Assembly (NCBI GenBank): GCA_945897695.1
Contig: CAMDGW010000015.1
Coordinates: 1-20,487 of the forward strand
Direction of reading: 5' to 3'
DNA: 20,487 nt
Origin: Pseudobacteriovorax antillogorgiicola
GTDB taxonomy: Bacteria; Bdellovibrionota_B; Oligoflexia; Oligoflexales; RGVZ01
Position 1 is the first letter of the stretch, and each line of letters begins with the position of its first letter. Below, piece after piece: positions 1-7,696 of the stretch. Below the pieces are notes generated by a model that was not told where the DNA came from, searched no databases, and saw nothing but the letters and a program-made list of their open reading frames with translations. Both the position numbers and the translations under genes were made by a program.

Positions 1-356
1 AACTGAGAGAGGGTAGTATGTTGGCTGCGGTTCGGGACGTTGCAGAAGGTGGAGCCGGTGTCGCAGTCACTAAAATGATAATGAAAAATTTGGCCATAGG
101 CGTAAGTGCCGAGATCATGGCAGATGGCGCCACTGAGTTCTTCGCAGAAGGTGGATCGCGGTATTTGATTCAGCTTAAAGATGGATTTGAAAGTCAGGCC
201 CGAGACGTCGCATCAAAACATGGCCTATTGCTAACCCGGTTTGCAAAAACAGTGGCCTCTTCAAGCTCTACCTTAAAGTCTTATTTTGGTGTGATTGCGA
301 CGCAGGAAGTATTGAACTCATATAATTCCTTTCAGTCGCTAGGGGGGAATTCTTGA
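1..356 (+). CDS. purL: Phosphoribosylformylglycinamidine synthase subunit PurL, C-terminal end (partial)
   Basis: This is the 3' end of purL; the reading frame is open from base 3, so the ATG at 18 is internal and the gene begins outside the window. PurL makes formylglycinamidine ribonucleotide from FGAR, glutamine and ATP in purine synthesis, in the cytoplasm. The visible part contains RDVAEGGAGVAVTKM, which matches the family's last conserved block (H/R-D-V-S/A-D/E-G-G), followed by the short C-terminal alpha/beta tail of AIR-synthase-type domains. Its TGA stop (354-356) shares its last base with the purF ATG, so the two are translationally coupled. The following purF gene supports the assignment. 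Only about 118 residues are visible, so the small (with PurS/PurQ) and large fused PurL forms cannot be told apart. Confidence 0.82.
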   Translation, partial: LREGSMLAAVRDVAEGGAGVAVTKMIMKNLAIGVSAEIMADGATEFFAEGGSRYLIQLKDGFESQARDVASKHGLLLTRFAKTVASSSSTLKSYFGVIATQEVLNSYNSFQSLGGNS

Positions 357-1837
357 TGTGGATAGATGTGGCAGGCGAAAAATTGCGAGAAGAATGTGGG
401 GTTGCCGGTGTTTTTGGAGTTGAGGATGCTAGTAAGCTTCTTTACCTCGCTCTTTTTGCGCTGCAGCACCGAGGGCAAGAGGCAGCTGGGATGGTTACTT
501 TCGAGCAACCAGTAGATGATCCAAGTAAAATCAAACTTCACGTGCAAAAAGTTTTTGGTTTGGTGGCTGATGGATTTGATCCGGCTGTGATTGAGCGCCT
601 AAAGGGCAACTATGGAGTGGGCCATGTAAGGTACTCGACTCAAGGCGGCTCACTTCTGGAAAATGTTCAGCCGTTTCAGTTTAAAACTATCTTGGGTGCA
701 GTGGCGATTGCACATAATGGAAATTTGACCAATGCGCGGGAGATCAGAAAAAATCTTGAATCCAGCGGTTCTGTATTTCAAAGTACGTCGGATACAGAAG
801 TTTTTGTGCATTTGATTGCACGTAGTCCGTCGTCATCTATGCGAGAGCGCATTGGCGACGCTCTTAGGCAGGTGAGGGGAGCTTATTCTCTAGCGATTAT
901 CACCCCCGATGCCATGTATGCAGCAAGAGATCCTCGCGGGTTAAGACCACTGGTTCTTGGTCGTTTAGGCCAAGGGCATGTCGTTGTCAGTGAAACCTGT
1001 GCCTTGGACTTAATGGGGGCTGAGTTTGTCCGCGATGTGAATCCAGGTGAGGTGGTTGAAATTCGCTCTAACCAAGTCAATTCTTGGTATCCACAAGAAA
1101 AAAAGGCTCTAGCATTTTGTAGTTTTGAGCCTATTTATTTTGCCAGGCCAGATAGCTTACTTTACGGCGAGTCGATCTATGTTCGTCGCCGTCGAATCGG
1201 TGAGGTCTTGGCAGATGAGTGTCCGGCTGATGGTGATGTTGTGATACCCATACCAGATAGTGGCGTGGCGATGGCTGAAGGCTTTGCTAAAGCCTCAGGA
1301 ATTCCTATGGCGATGGGTCTTGTGAGGAATCACTATATTGGCCGGACTTTTATTCAGCCCAGTCAGTCTCAAAGAGATTTTGGTGTGCGTCTTAAGCTCA
1401 ATCCCGTACGCAGCGTACTAGAGGGTAAGCGGGTCGTGGTGGTGGATGACTCGCTTGTGAGGGGGACGACCGCTGCGCGTATTTTGCAACTTTTAAAAGA
1501 TGCCGGAGCTAGAGAAATACATTTTCGTGTAGGAGCACCTCCGATCACGCATAGTTGCTATTATGGAGTGGATACTCCTAACCGCAAGAACCTGATGGCT
1601 GCACAAAACACGATCGACCAGATCAGAAATTCTCTAGAGGCAGATAGTCTTGGCTTTATTTCGGCTGACGGACTTCGTAAAGCTCTGGAGGAAAGTGACG
1701 GAAAGTCGTATTGTATGGCCTGTTTCACGGGTGATTATCCAGAAGATATTGGTACTTCCGTGATCGAAAAACAGCCAACCGATGGGGCAGGACCTGGGTT
1801 ATTTTCCAGAAAAGTTGTCCCACCCGAATTAAAATAA
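356..1837 (+). CDS. purF: Amidophosphoribosyltransferase PurF (B. subtilis type, Fe-S)
   Basis: PurF catalyses the first committed step of purine synthesis, turning PRPP and glutamine into phosphoribosylamine. I chose ATG 356 (493 aa), which sits about 8 bases after a strong AGGGGGG ribosome binding site (341-347); an in-frame TTG at 353 is the alternative. The N-terminal class II glutaminase nucleophile is Cys14 in EECGVAGVFG, preceded by a 13-residue propeptide that would be cleaved off. The PRPP loop VVVVDDSLVRGTTA is at 360-373. Four cysteines sit at the positions of the 4Fe-4S ligands of the B. subtilis enzyme: Cys255 (FCSFEP), Cys401 (HSCYYG), Cys453 and Cys456 (YCMACF). Propeptide plus cluster make this the oxygen-sensitive Bacillus type, not the E. 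coli type. It overlaps purL by one base and precedes rph by 9 bases. Confidence 0.96.
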   Translation: MWIDVAGEKLREECGVAGVFGVEDASKLLYLALFALQHRGQEAAGMVTFEQPVDDPSKIKLHVQKVFGLVADGFDPAVIERLKGNYGVGHVRYSTQGGSLLENVQPFQFKTILGAVAIAHNGNLTNAREIRKNLESSGSVFQSTSDTEVFVHLIARSPSSSMRERIGDALRQVRGAYSLAIITPDAMYAARDPRGLRPLVLGRLGQGHVVVSETCALDLMGAEFVRDVNPGEVVEIRSNQVNSWYPQEKKALAFCSFEPIYFARPDSLLYGESIYVRRRRIGEVLADECPADGDVVIPIPDSGVAMAEGFAKASGIPMAMGLVRNHYIGRTFIQPSQSQRDFGVRLKLNPVRSVLEGKRVVVVDDSLVRGTTAARILQLLKDAGAREIHFRVGAPPITHSCYYGVDTPNRKNLMAAQNTIDQIRNSLEADSLGFISADGLRKALEESDGKSYCMACFTGDYPEDIGTSVIEKQPTDGAGPGLFSRKVVPPELK

Positions 1838-1846
1838 AGGTTTACC

Positions 1847-2578
1847 ATGCGTAAAGATGGACGAACGTCGCACCAAATGAGACCGGTTCGAATCACACCG
1901 GATTTTACTAAAAACGCAACGTCAAGCGTACTTGTGGAGTTTGGTGATACCAAAGTCTTATGTACGGTTTTTGCAGAAGATGGCGTTCCAGGGTTTCTAA
2001 GACATGCAAATCCACCACAAGGATGGCTTACGGCTGAGTATTCGATGCTCCCCGGGGCGACGTTGTCCCGGTCCAAGCGCGAACGTCAAAGTGTGGGGGG
2101 CAGAACTCAAGAAATCCAGCGCTTAATTGGACGATCTTTGCGCGGAGTCATTGATCTAAATGCTTGCCAGGATGTCACATTTACAATTGACTGTGATGTG
2201 TTGCAGGCTGACGGTGGGACAAGAACGGCATCTATTACAGGTGCCTATGTTGCATTAAAGATGGCGTGCGACCGCCTCATGCGCCAAGGAAAGCTTAAGA
2301 GAAATCCGATTATCGACGGCGTTGCTGCCGTCTCTATTGGCATATCTTCAGGAGAGCTTCTATGTGATCTCAACTATGTTGAAGATAGTAGCGCCGAACT
2401 GGATATGAACGTTGTCATCACGCATAGCGGAAAATTTCTAGAGATTCAGGGGACCGCCGAGAAGGGGTCATTTACCAAAGATCAAGTGATGGCCATTATG
2501 GACTTGGCCGAAGAATCTTTGGCACCAGTATTCACAGCCCAGTCTCAGGCTGCGGATGGTCAGATCGGTGAAGCTTAG
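1847..2578 (+). CDS. rph: Ribonuclease PH
   Basis: RNase PH is a phosphate-dependent 3'-5' exoribonuclease that trims tRNA 3' ends. The 243 residues match the usual length (about 240-250). The family start MRKDGRTSHQMRPVRI is present. Phosphate-binding residues are Arg86 (GGRTQEIQRL) and the GGTRTASITGA loop (123-133). The acidic catalytic region LCDLNYVEDSSAELDMNVV (171-189) is intact. The start ATG follows AAAGG at a normal distance and lies 9 bases after purF, so it is likely co-transcribed with purL-purF. The gene ends three bases before the end of the convergent minus-strand gene at 2582, with no terminator between them. Confidence 0.97.
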   Translation: MRKDGRTSHQMRPVRITPDFTKNATSSVLVEFGDTKVLCTVFAEDGVPGFLRHANPPQGWLTAEYSMLPGATLSRSKRERQSVGGRTQEIQRLIGRSLRGVIDLNACQDVTFTIDCDVLQADGGTRTASITGAYVALKMACDRLMRQGKLKRNPIIDGVAAVSIGISSGELLCDLNYVEDSSAELDMNVVITHSGKFLEIQGTAEKGSFTKDQVMAIMDLAEESLAPVFTAQSQAADGQIGEA

Positions 2579-2581
2579 GTT

Positions 2582-3043
2582 TTAGTTGCTGTGGCCTGAA
2601 AGTGATTGTATCCCGCCAAAATAGATCCAGGCGAAAACGATCACCCCAGCAACAAGACTTCCGATAAGTACCTTACGCATGCGTCTGCTCATGGTCGTTT
2701 CTCCCATCATGCGACGAAGCTCTTCTGTAGCTAATGGGGTATCAACTTTTTTGGCGCTTAGTCCTGTTTTCGGAGTCATAGAAAAATCTGATGGAGCCGC
2801 CCCTTGAATTAGTTCGTCGGCTTTTGCGGGCCTGTCTTGCCGTTCAGAGCCCGCGCTATTTGCTGGAGAATTATCGACTCGTGTTGACTCGCCGCCTTGA
2901 TGGGTAAGTACTGTCTTGGTAAATTGTCTTGCCGATGGCGCAGCGCCTGGAAAATGAACGTCAATGGCTTGATGTAGCTCCACCAAAACCCTTGCAATAA
3001 CGGTTTGCTCATCGGTTGGCTGAAATTCAAGAATACGACTCAT
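2582..3043 (-). CDS. Hypothetical protein with C-terminal membrane anchor
   Basis: I do not recognise this 153-residue protein. What can be seen: a soluble N-terminal part with helix-like segment VIARVLVELHQAIDVHF (15-31), a low-complexity polar linker (about 45-100), a basic stretch MSRRMRKV (118-125) and one hydrophobic helix (about 125-144) close to the C terminus. The layout suggests a tail-anchored inner-membrane protein with its bulk in the cytoplasm. ATG at 3043 follows AAGGT about 10 bases upstream. It lies downstream of secA on the same strand, but a hairpin terminator (3064-3096) separates them, so it needs read-through or its own promoter, which I could not identify. It is convergent with rph. 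The coding case rests on an intact frame of reasonable composition filling the whole space between neighbours. Confidence 0.7.
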   Translation of the reverse strand: MSRILEFQPTDEQTVIARVLVELHQAIDVHFPGAAPSARQFTKTVLTHQGGESTRVDNSPANSAGSERQDRPAKADELIQGAAPSDFSMTPKTGLSAKKVDTPLATEELRRMMGETTMSRRMRKVLIGSLVAGVIVFAWIYFGGIQSLSGHSN

Positions 3044-3063
3044 GGGTTGTCGACCTTAAAATT

Positions 3064-3096
3064 AAAAGGTGCCCGAATATGACCGGGACACCTTTT
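3064..3096 (-). terminator. Probable rho-independent terminator downstream of secA
   Basis: The inverted repeat has arms 3064-3075 and 3084-3096. It forms an 8-bp AAAAGGTG/CACCTTTT helix, one bulged base, a 4-bp CCCG/CGGG helix and an 8-base loop. Read on the minus strand the stem runs into TTTTAATTTT, 45 bases after the secA stop codon. The symmetrical A/T ends mean it could also act on plus-strand transcripts arriving from the rph side. Confidence 0.75.
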
Positions 3097-3140
3097 GATT
3101 TTATCACTACTTAGTCGTATTTGCTCGAGACTAGCAAAAT

Positions 3141-5780
3141 TTATTCCACCGCCTCAAGGGCCCCATGGCATTTTTTATACTTTTTTCCCGATCCACAAGG
3201 GCACGGGTCGTTTCGACCAACTTTGTCAGTGTTTCGACGTTGGGTTTGAGGGGTTTTTCGATCGGCGGGTTCAGGGTTGCGACTGCCATGATAGATCATG
3301 CCGTCTTCAGCTGGGGCGACTTGGGGTTGTTCTGCTGGAATTTGCGCGGGTTGCGGAGCGTCCGGGTGCTTAAAGGTCAAAGTTTCCTCGTCAGGTTCAT
3401 CAGCTTCCATTTCCATGGAGCCACCGACTTGGGAGGCCTCTAAATGCAGCATAGCTTGCGATGTTTCATCGTATATGCGTGTCATCATCGCTTCAAATAG
3501 TCTAAAGGCTTCTTTTTTGTATTCCTGAAGAGGATCTCGTTGTCCGTAGCTTCTTAAGCTAACGCTATCTCGCAGATGATCCATACCAAGGAGGTTATTC
3601 TTCCAAGCCCTATCGATGATTTGTAGGAAGACGTAGCTTTCAAGACGACCTAGGTTTTGTGGACCCAGGTGTCGGAATTTCGCTTCATAAGAGCTCATCA
3701 CTTGTTTATGAATTAAGTTGACCAGTTGATCTTCAGAAATACTGTCGCCTTTGATGTCCAGCAAATCAATCTTCGTGCCCAGATCAGACTTAATTTGATC
3801 GGTGATGCCCTCAAGATTAAATCCTCCGCCTTTTTCTAAGGCGGCGTGACTAGAGACAACACCATCAATCAGCTTTTTTGCGGTCTCAGGAATAAAATCT
3901 AACTGATGACCCTCTTTATTGTGTAGAGCCTCATTACGAAGGCCATAAATCACCTGGCGCTGCTGGTTCATGACGTCGTCATACTCAAGAAGATGCTTGC
4001 GGCTTGAAAAGTTCTGCTCTTCAACTCGCTTTTGAGCGCGCTCAATGGCCCGGGACACCATCGGAGAAATGATAGCCTCACCTTCTTGCATGCCAAGTCG
4101 CTGCATGATGGCGCCTAGTCGGTCGCTGGCAAAAATTCGCATGAGATCATCTTCAAGACTAAGGAAAAACTTTGACTCACCTTTGTCCCCTTGACGACCA
4201 GAACGTCCACGTAGCTGGTTATCAATACGCCGAGAATCGTGGCGCTCTGTGCCAATGACGTAAAGCCCGCCACCTTCTCTAGAGCCCGATCCGAGAATAA
4301 TGTCGGTTCCACGACCAGCCATGTTGGTCGAGATAGTGACTCGCCCCGATAAGCCAGCTTCCTTAATAATATCCGCTTCCCGCGCATGATTTTTCGCATT
4401 TAAAATCTCGTGAGGGATATTGCGTTTTTTCAGCAAGGCTGCAAGAAGCTCACTTTTTTCTACGGATACAGTTCCGACGAGAACCGGTTGCCCACGTTTT
4501 TGTGCTTTTTCAATTTCATCGGCGATGACGTTAAACTTCTCGCGCGCCGTTCTGTAAACCTCGTCTTGGTGATCTTGACGGATCATGTTTTTGTTTGTCG
4601 GAATACAGACCACATCAAGATTATAAATTTTCTTGAATTCTACCGCCTCGGTGTCGGCAGTTCCCGTCATCCCAGCCAATTTTGAGTATAGGCGGAAATA
4701 ATTTTGAAATGTAACGGTCGCCATCGTCTGTGTTTCATTTTGAACCGCAACGTGCTCTTTTGCTTCTAGGGCCCCGTGAAGCCCATCGCTATAGCGGCGT
4801 CCAGCCATCAACCGTCCTGTAAACTCATCGACAATGATAACCTTGCCATCACGAACTACGTAATCTACGTCTTTTTTGAAAATGACATGCGCTTTAAGGG
4901 CCTGCTGCACGTGGTGCAGATAATCAATATTCTTTGGGTCGTACAAGTTTTCGACTCGAAGTCTTTTTTCGAGTTTACTCATACCGTCTTCTGTAAGTGA
5001 GACCACGCGACTTTTCTCATCAACGATATAATCCACATCTTTGTGAAGACCGGGGATGGCAGTGTTAACTTTTACAAATAGCTCAAGATTACTTTCCGCA
5101 GGACCGCTAATAATGAGTGGTGTTCTTGCCTCATCAATTAGAATCGAGTCAACTTCATCAACGATAGCAAAATTATGCCCACGCTGTACGAAACGGGCCA
5201 GGTCTGTCTTCATGTTGTCGCGAAGGTAATCAAAACCAAATTCATTATTGGTCCCATATGTAATGTCAGCGGCATAACTTTGGCGGCGCTCACTATCGGT
5301 AAGCCCGTGCACAATCACTCCAGTCGTCATGCCAAGGAAGGCATACACCTTACCCATAGTCTCGGCGTCACGCTGAGCAAGGTAATCATTCACCGTTACG
5401 ACGTGAACACCTTTGCCCGAGAGTGCATTGAGATATACCGGTGCAGTCGCGGTCAAGGTTTTCCCTTCACCCGTTTTCATTTCGGAGATTTTTCCTTCGT
5501 GTAAGACCACGCCGCCAATGAGCTGAACGTCATAGTGCCGTTCGCCGCGCACGCGAAGTGCTGCTTCACGAACGAGCGCAAACGCCTCGGGAATTAAGCT
5601 GTTCAAAGATGCGCCCTTAGCTAGGCGTTCCTTTAACTCCGAGGTTTTGATTGGGAAATCGCTATCAGCAAGTGATTTCATACCTGTCTCAAGTGCATTC
5701 ACCTGAGCAATCAGTGCGCGAATGCGTCTGATCTCACGGTCATTTTTTGTTCCGAACAGTTTTCTTGCAAAAGTAAGCAT
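3141..5780 (-). CDS. secA: Preprotein translocase ATPase SecA
   Basis: SecA is the ATP-driven motor that pushes unfolded preproteins through SecYEG. The 879 residues are full length (E. coli 901). In order: N-terminal helix, Walker A MKTGEGKT (101-108), DEAD-type Walker B region IVDEVDSILIDEARTPLIISG, the preprotein cross-linking domain, the second ATPase domain with NMAGRGTDI and QLRGRSGRQGD, the helical scaffold, a variable Pro/Gln-rich linker and the zinc-binding tail CPCGSGKKYKKCHG, which binds SecB and phospholipid in other bacteria. The ATG at 5780 follows GAGG (5790-5793) at 9 bases. It lies 74 bases after the M23 peptidase gene and is probably co-transcribed with it. The interval folds into a hairpin that overlaps the ribosome binding site (separate entry), so translation may be regulated. 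Confidence 0.98.
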   Translation of the reverse strand: MLTFARKLFGTKNDREIRRIRALIAQVNALETGMKSLADSDFPIKTSELKERLAKGASLNSLIPEAFALVREAALRVRGERHYDVQLIGGVVLHEGKISEMKTGEGKTLTATAPVYLNALSGKGVHVVTVNDYLAQRDAETMGKVYAFLGMTTGVIVHGLTDSERRQSYAADITYGTNNEFGFDYLRDNMKTDLARFVQRGHNFAIVDEVDSILIDEARTPLIISGPAESNLELFVKVNTAIPGLHKDVDYIVDEKSRVVSLTEDGMSKLEKRLRVENLYDPKNIDYLHHVQQALKAHVIFKKDVDYVVRDGKVIIVDEFTGRLMAGRRYSDGLHGALEAKEHVAVQNETQTMATVTFQNYFRLYSKLAGMTGTADTEAVEFKKIYNLDVVCIPTNKNMIRQDHQDEVYRTAREKFNVIADEIEKAQKRGQPVLVGTVSVEKSELLAALLKKRNIPHEILNAKNHAREADIIKEAGLSGRVTISTNMAGRGTDIILGSGSREGGGLYVIGTERHDSRRIDNQLRGRSGRQGDKGESKFFLSLEDDLMRIFASDRLGAIMQRLGMQEGEAIISPMVSRAIERAQKRVEEQNFSSRKHLLEYDDVMNQQRQVIYGLRNEALHNKEGHQLDFIPETAKKLIDGVVSSHAALEKGGGFNLEGITDQIKSDLGTKIDLLDIKGDSISEDQLVNLIHKQVMSSYEAKFRHLGPQNLGRLESYVFLQIIDRAWKNNLLGMDHLRDSVSLRSYGQRDPLQEYKKEAFRLFEAMMTRIYDETSQAMLHLEASQVGGSMEMEADEPDEETLTFKHPDAPQPAQIPAEQPQVAPAEDGMIYHGSRNPEPADRKTPQTQRRNTDKVGRNDPCPCGSGKKYKKCHGALEAVE

Positions 5781-5784
5781 GAGC

Positions 5785-5839
5785 GATGACCTCGTACAAA
5801 AGGCTGAGTCGGGCTTTGAGCCATGTCAGCAGGGTCATC
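5785..5839 (-). promoter_or_regulatory. secA leader hairpin overlapping the Shine-Dalgarno sequence
   Basis: Seen directly: three nested perfect inverted repeats. The outer arms 5785-5791/5833-5839 give 7 bp (GATGACC/GGTCATC). The middle arms 5803-5807/5826-5830 give 5 bp (GCTGA/TCAGC). The inner arms 5812-5815/5819-5822 give 4 bp with a 3-base loop. On the minus-strand mRNA the 3' outer arm includes the last two bases of the secA GAGG Shine-Dalgarno sequence (5790-5793). The 5' outer arm begins 15 bases after the M23 peptidase stop codon (5855-5857), within reach of a ribosome sitting at that stop. Inference: translation of the upstream gene, or a stall near its end, could open the stem and raise secA translation. 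Confidence 0.5.
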
Positions 5840-5854
5840 TATTATATATTTTTT

Positions 5855-6823
5855 TTAGTGAGCTGCTATTGCTAAGTCGTCGATATTTAGAATGAATTTC
5901 TTAGGATCGATAACCTTACCGTTGATGGCAACCTCGTAATGGAGGTGTGGCCCAGTGGATCGCCCCGATTGTCCCACCGTGGCGATTTGGTCCCCGCGGC
6001 GAATAACCTGACCGGGACTGACTAGGTTTTGAGCATTGTGACCATATCCGCTGACGATGCCGTAGCCGTGGGCGACCATGACAAAGTTACCGAAACCATT
6101 ACGTTTTCCTGAGAAAATCACCACACCGTCTGCTGGCGTGTAGATGGGAGTACCAACGGGTGCAGCAACATCAAGTCCTTTGTGAATCGTTGGCTCTCCC
6201 GTAAAAGGGCTTGAACGGGATCCAAAACTGCTTGTTATCCAGCCATCGACAGGTGCCATGGATGGGATCGAGGCTAAAAGTGTTTTCTGTTGCGACAACC
6301 GGCTGATGATCTGCTGAAGCTCGAGCACGCCTTTTTGGCTATTCAGGGTGATGGAGTCCAGTCTCGCAAAAACTGGTTTAAACACCAGGCGATCAAGATC
6401 TACATTCCCAGGAACAGACGATCGCTGCTCAATTTTCCCAGCTTCCATAGAGGCTGCCGAATTGTTGTTGGTATTTGCGATTGAAGAGAGGCCGGTTCGC
6501 TTTGTTAGCGATTGTGTCTGGATATTTGTAATCTCTGCCAGCTTAGCAGAGTATTCTTTCACTTTGCGTAGAGAAGACCTTACTTCGTCTAGGCTTGACA
6601 TGAGAATCCGAGCTTCTCCCTTAAGGGCGCGGTCGTCTTGAATGGCCTGAAGATAAGATGAGCGCAAGCTACGCATATGGATATAATCTGCAAGTCCATA
6701 CCCAAAAAGAATCAGCCCGATGCCAGCTAGCGTCTTAAGGATTGTCGTTGTTCGATACGAAACAGTATAGCGCTTCGATCCTGATTTACTGTCTGGAATT
6801 ATGACAATGGTGTAGCGTCGCAC
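5855..6823 (-). CDS. Membrane-anchored M23 family metallopeptidase (peptidoglycan endopeptidase)
   Basis: This 322-residue LytM-type zinc peptidase is predicted to cut peptide cross-links of peptidoglycan in the periplasm. It has a short basic N terminus, one membrane helix (about 28-46), a coiled-coil-like region (about 55-105 and 150-185) and a C-terminal M23 domain (about 190-312). The zinc and catalytic residues are all present: His214 and Asp218 in HKGLD, His262 in GYGHNAQ, and His293/His295 in GPHLHYE. It is therefore probably an active enzyme and not a degenerate EnvC/NlpD-like activator. The GTG start at 6823 follows GAGGT at 7 bases, and that site is itself in a hairpin (separate entry). 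It lies directly upstream of secA. The exact cleavage specificity cannot be read from the sequence. Confidence 0.93.
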   Translation of the reverse strand: MRRYTIVIIPDSKSGSKRYTVSYRTTTILKTLAGIGLILFGYGLADYIHMRSLRSSYLQAIQDDRALKGEARILMSSLDEVRSSLRKVKEYSAKLAEITNIQTQSLTKRTGLSSIANTNNNSAASMEAGKIEQRSSVPGNVDLDRLVFKPVFARLDSITLNSQKGVLELQQIISRLSQQKTLLASIPSMAPVDGWITSSFGSRSSPFTGEPTIHKGLDVAAPVGTPIYTPADGVVIFSGKRNGFGNFVMVAHGYGIVSGYGHNAQNLVSPGQVIRRGDQIATVGQSGRSTGPHLHYEVAINGKVIDPKKFILNIDDLAIAAH

Positions 6824-6830
6824 TGTTTAT

Positions 6831-6862
6831 ACCTCATGAAACTATTCATGTTCCGATGAGGT
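6831..6862 (-). promoter_or_regulatory. Hairpin covering the ribosome binding site of the M23 peptidase gene
   Basis: On the minus strand the Shine-Dalgarno GAGGT (6831-6835) lies in the 3' arm of a potential stem. TTCATG (6835-6840) pairs perfectly with CATGAA (6845-6850) across a 4-base loop. The adjoining AGGT (6831-6834) can pair with ACCT (6859-6862), leaving an 8-base bulge. Alternatively ATGAGGT (6831-6837) pairs with ACCTCAT (6856-6862) as a 7-bp helix. In both folds the ribosome binding site is paired. Function is inferred only. Confidence 0.42.
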
Positions 6863-6899
6863 GTGTTCGGCACGGGGTGAAGAAACTTAACTGGGCAAA

Positions 6900-7661
6900 T
6901 TATTTAGCCCTAACTAGGCAAACAATGACGGAGATGTTGTCGTCTCCACCGCGCTGATTGGCCTCGGCAATCAAGTGGTCTACGGCTAATACACCGTATT
7001 TCTGGCAACAATTTGCGATGACTTCCTCGGGCACTCTACCATGAAGCCCATCACTGCACATGATAAGCATGTCGCCTTCTTCGACGTCCAACACGTACGT
7101 GTCGACGTCTTCTTGTTCCTGATAACCAACGCTTCGAGTAATCACATTTCTAAGGTGATGATTCTCAGCCTCTTCTTTCGTGATGATGCCGGCACGAATT
7201 TGCTCGCTAACAAGACTATGATCAGTGGTTACTTGATAGATATATCCGCAGCGAATCAAATAGAGGCGACTATCACCAACGTGAGCGCATGCAACGGAAC
7301 GACCCAGTGTTCGAATGGCCGTAGCCGTTGTCCCCATTCCCTTAAGGGTGGGTTCTTCTAGGGCGCGTTCATAAATTTTCATGGAGGCGTGATTGATAGC
7401 CTCTGCAATGATAGCTGCTGCTCCTGCTGAATTTTCAGTAACCACAACCGTTGTTTTTTGGGGGTTTGAATCGAGAAATGAGCGAATATTTTGCACGGCA
7501 AGACTGCTGGCAACTTCACCTCCAGCATGACCGCCCATGCCATCAGCGATAATATAGAGACCACGCTTATTGTCACAAAGGTACGAGTCTTGATTGGTTG
7601 AACGAACGCGACCAATATGCGTATTACCGCTGCCTGTGATTTCAAATTGCTGACTAGTCAT
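6900..7661 (-). CDS. PP2C-family serine/threonine phosphatase (Stp1/PrpC type)
   Basis: This is a metal-dependent protein phosphatase that removes phosphate from Ser/Thr, typically opposing an Hanks-type kinase. I chose the ATG at 7661 (253 aa), 7 bases after GGAG; a longer frame to 7748 would run into the NUDIX gene. All PP2C motifs are present: RSTNQD (20-25), IADGMGGHAGGE (38-49), GMGTTATA (108-115), AHVGDSRLYL (126-135), MCSDGLHGRV (201-210) and GGDDNIS (238-244). The metal-binding aspartates Asp25, Asp40, Asp204 and Asp241 are thus in place. No membrane helix is seen, so it is cytoplasmic. It is the last gene of the cluster that starts with the ExbB-like gene. No kinase is encoded in the window; the FHA domain of the gene at 14195-15742 is a possible reader of the same phosphorylation. 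Confidence 0.94.
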   Translation of the reverse strand: MTSQQFEITGSGNTHIGRVRSTNQDSYLCDNKRGLYIIADGMGGHAGGEVASSLAVQNIRSFLDSNPQKTTVVVTENSAGAAAIIAEAINHASMKIYERALEEPTLKGMGTTATAIRTLGRSVACAHVGDSRLYLIRCGYIYQVTTDHSLVSEQIRAGIITKEEAENHHLRNVITRSVGYQEQEDVDTYVLDVEEGDMLIMCSDGLHGRVPEEVIANCCQKYGVLAVDHLIAEANQRGGDDNISVIVCLVRAK

Positions 7662-7696
7662 TTCACTTCTCCGCAATCCCTTCAGTATATCACAAA

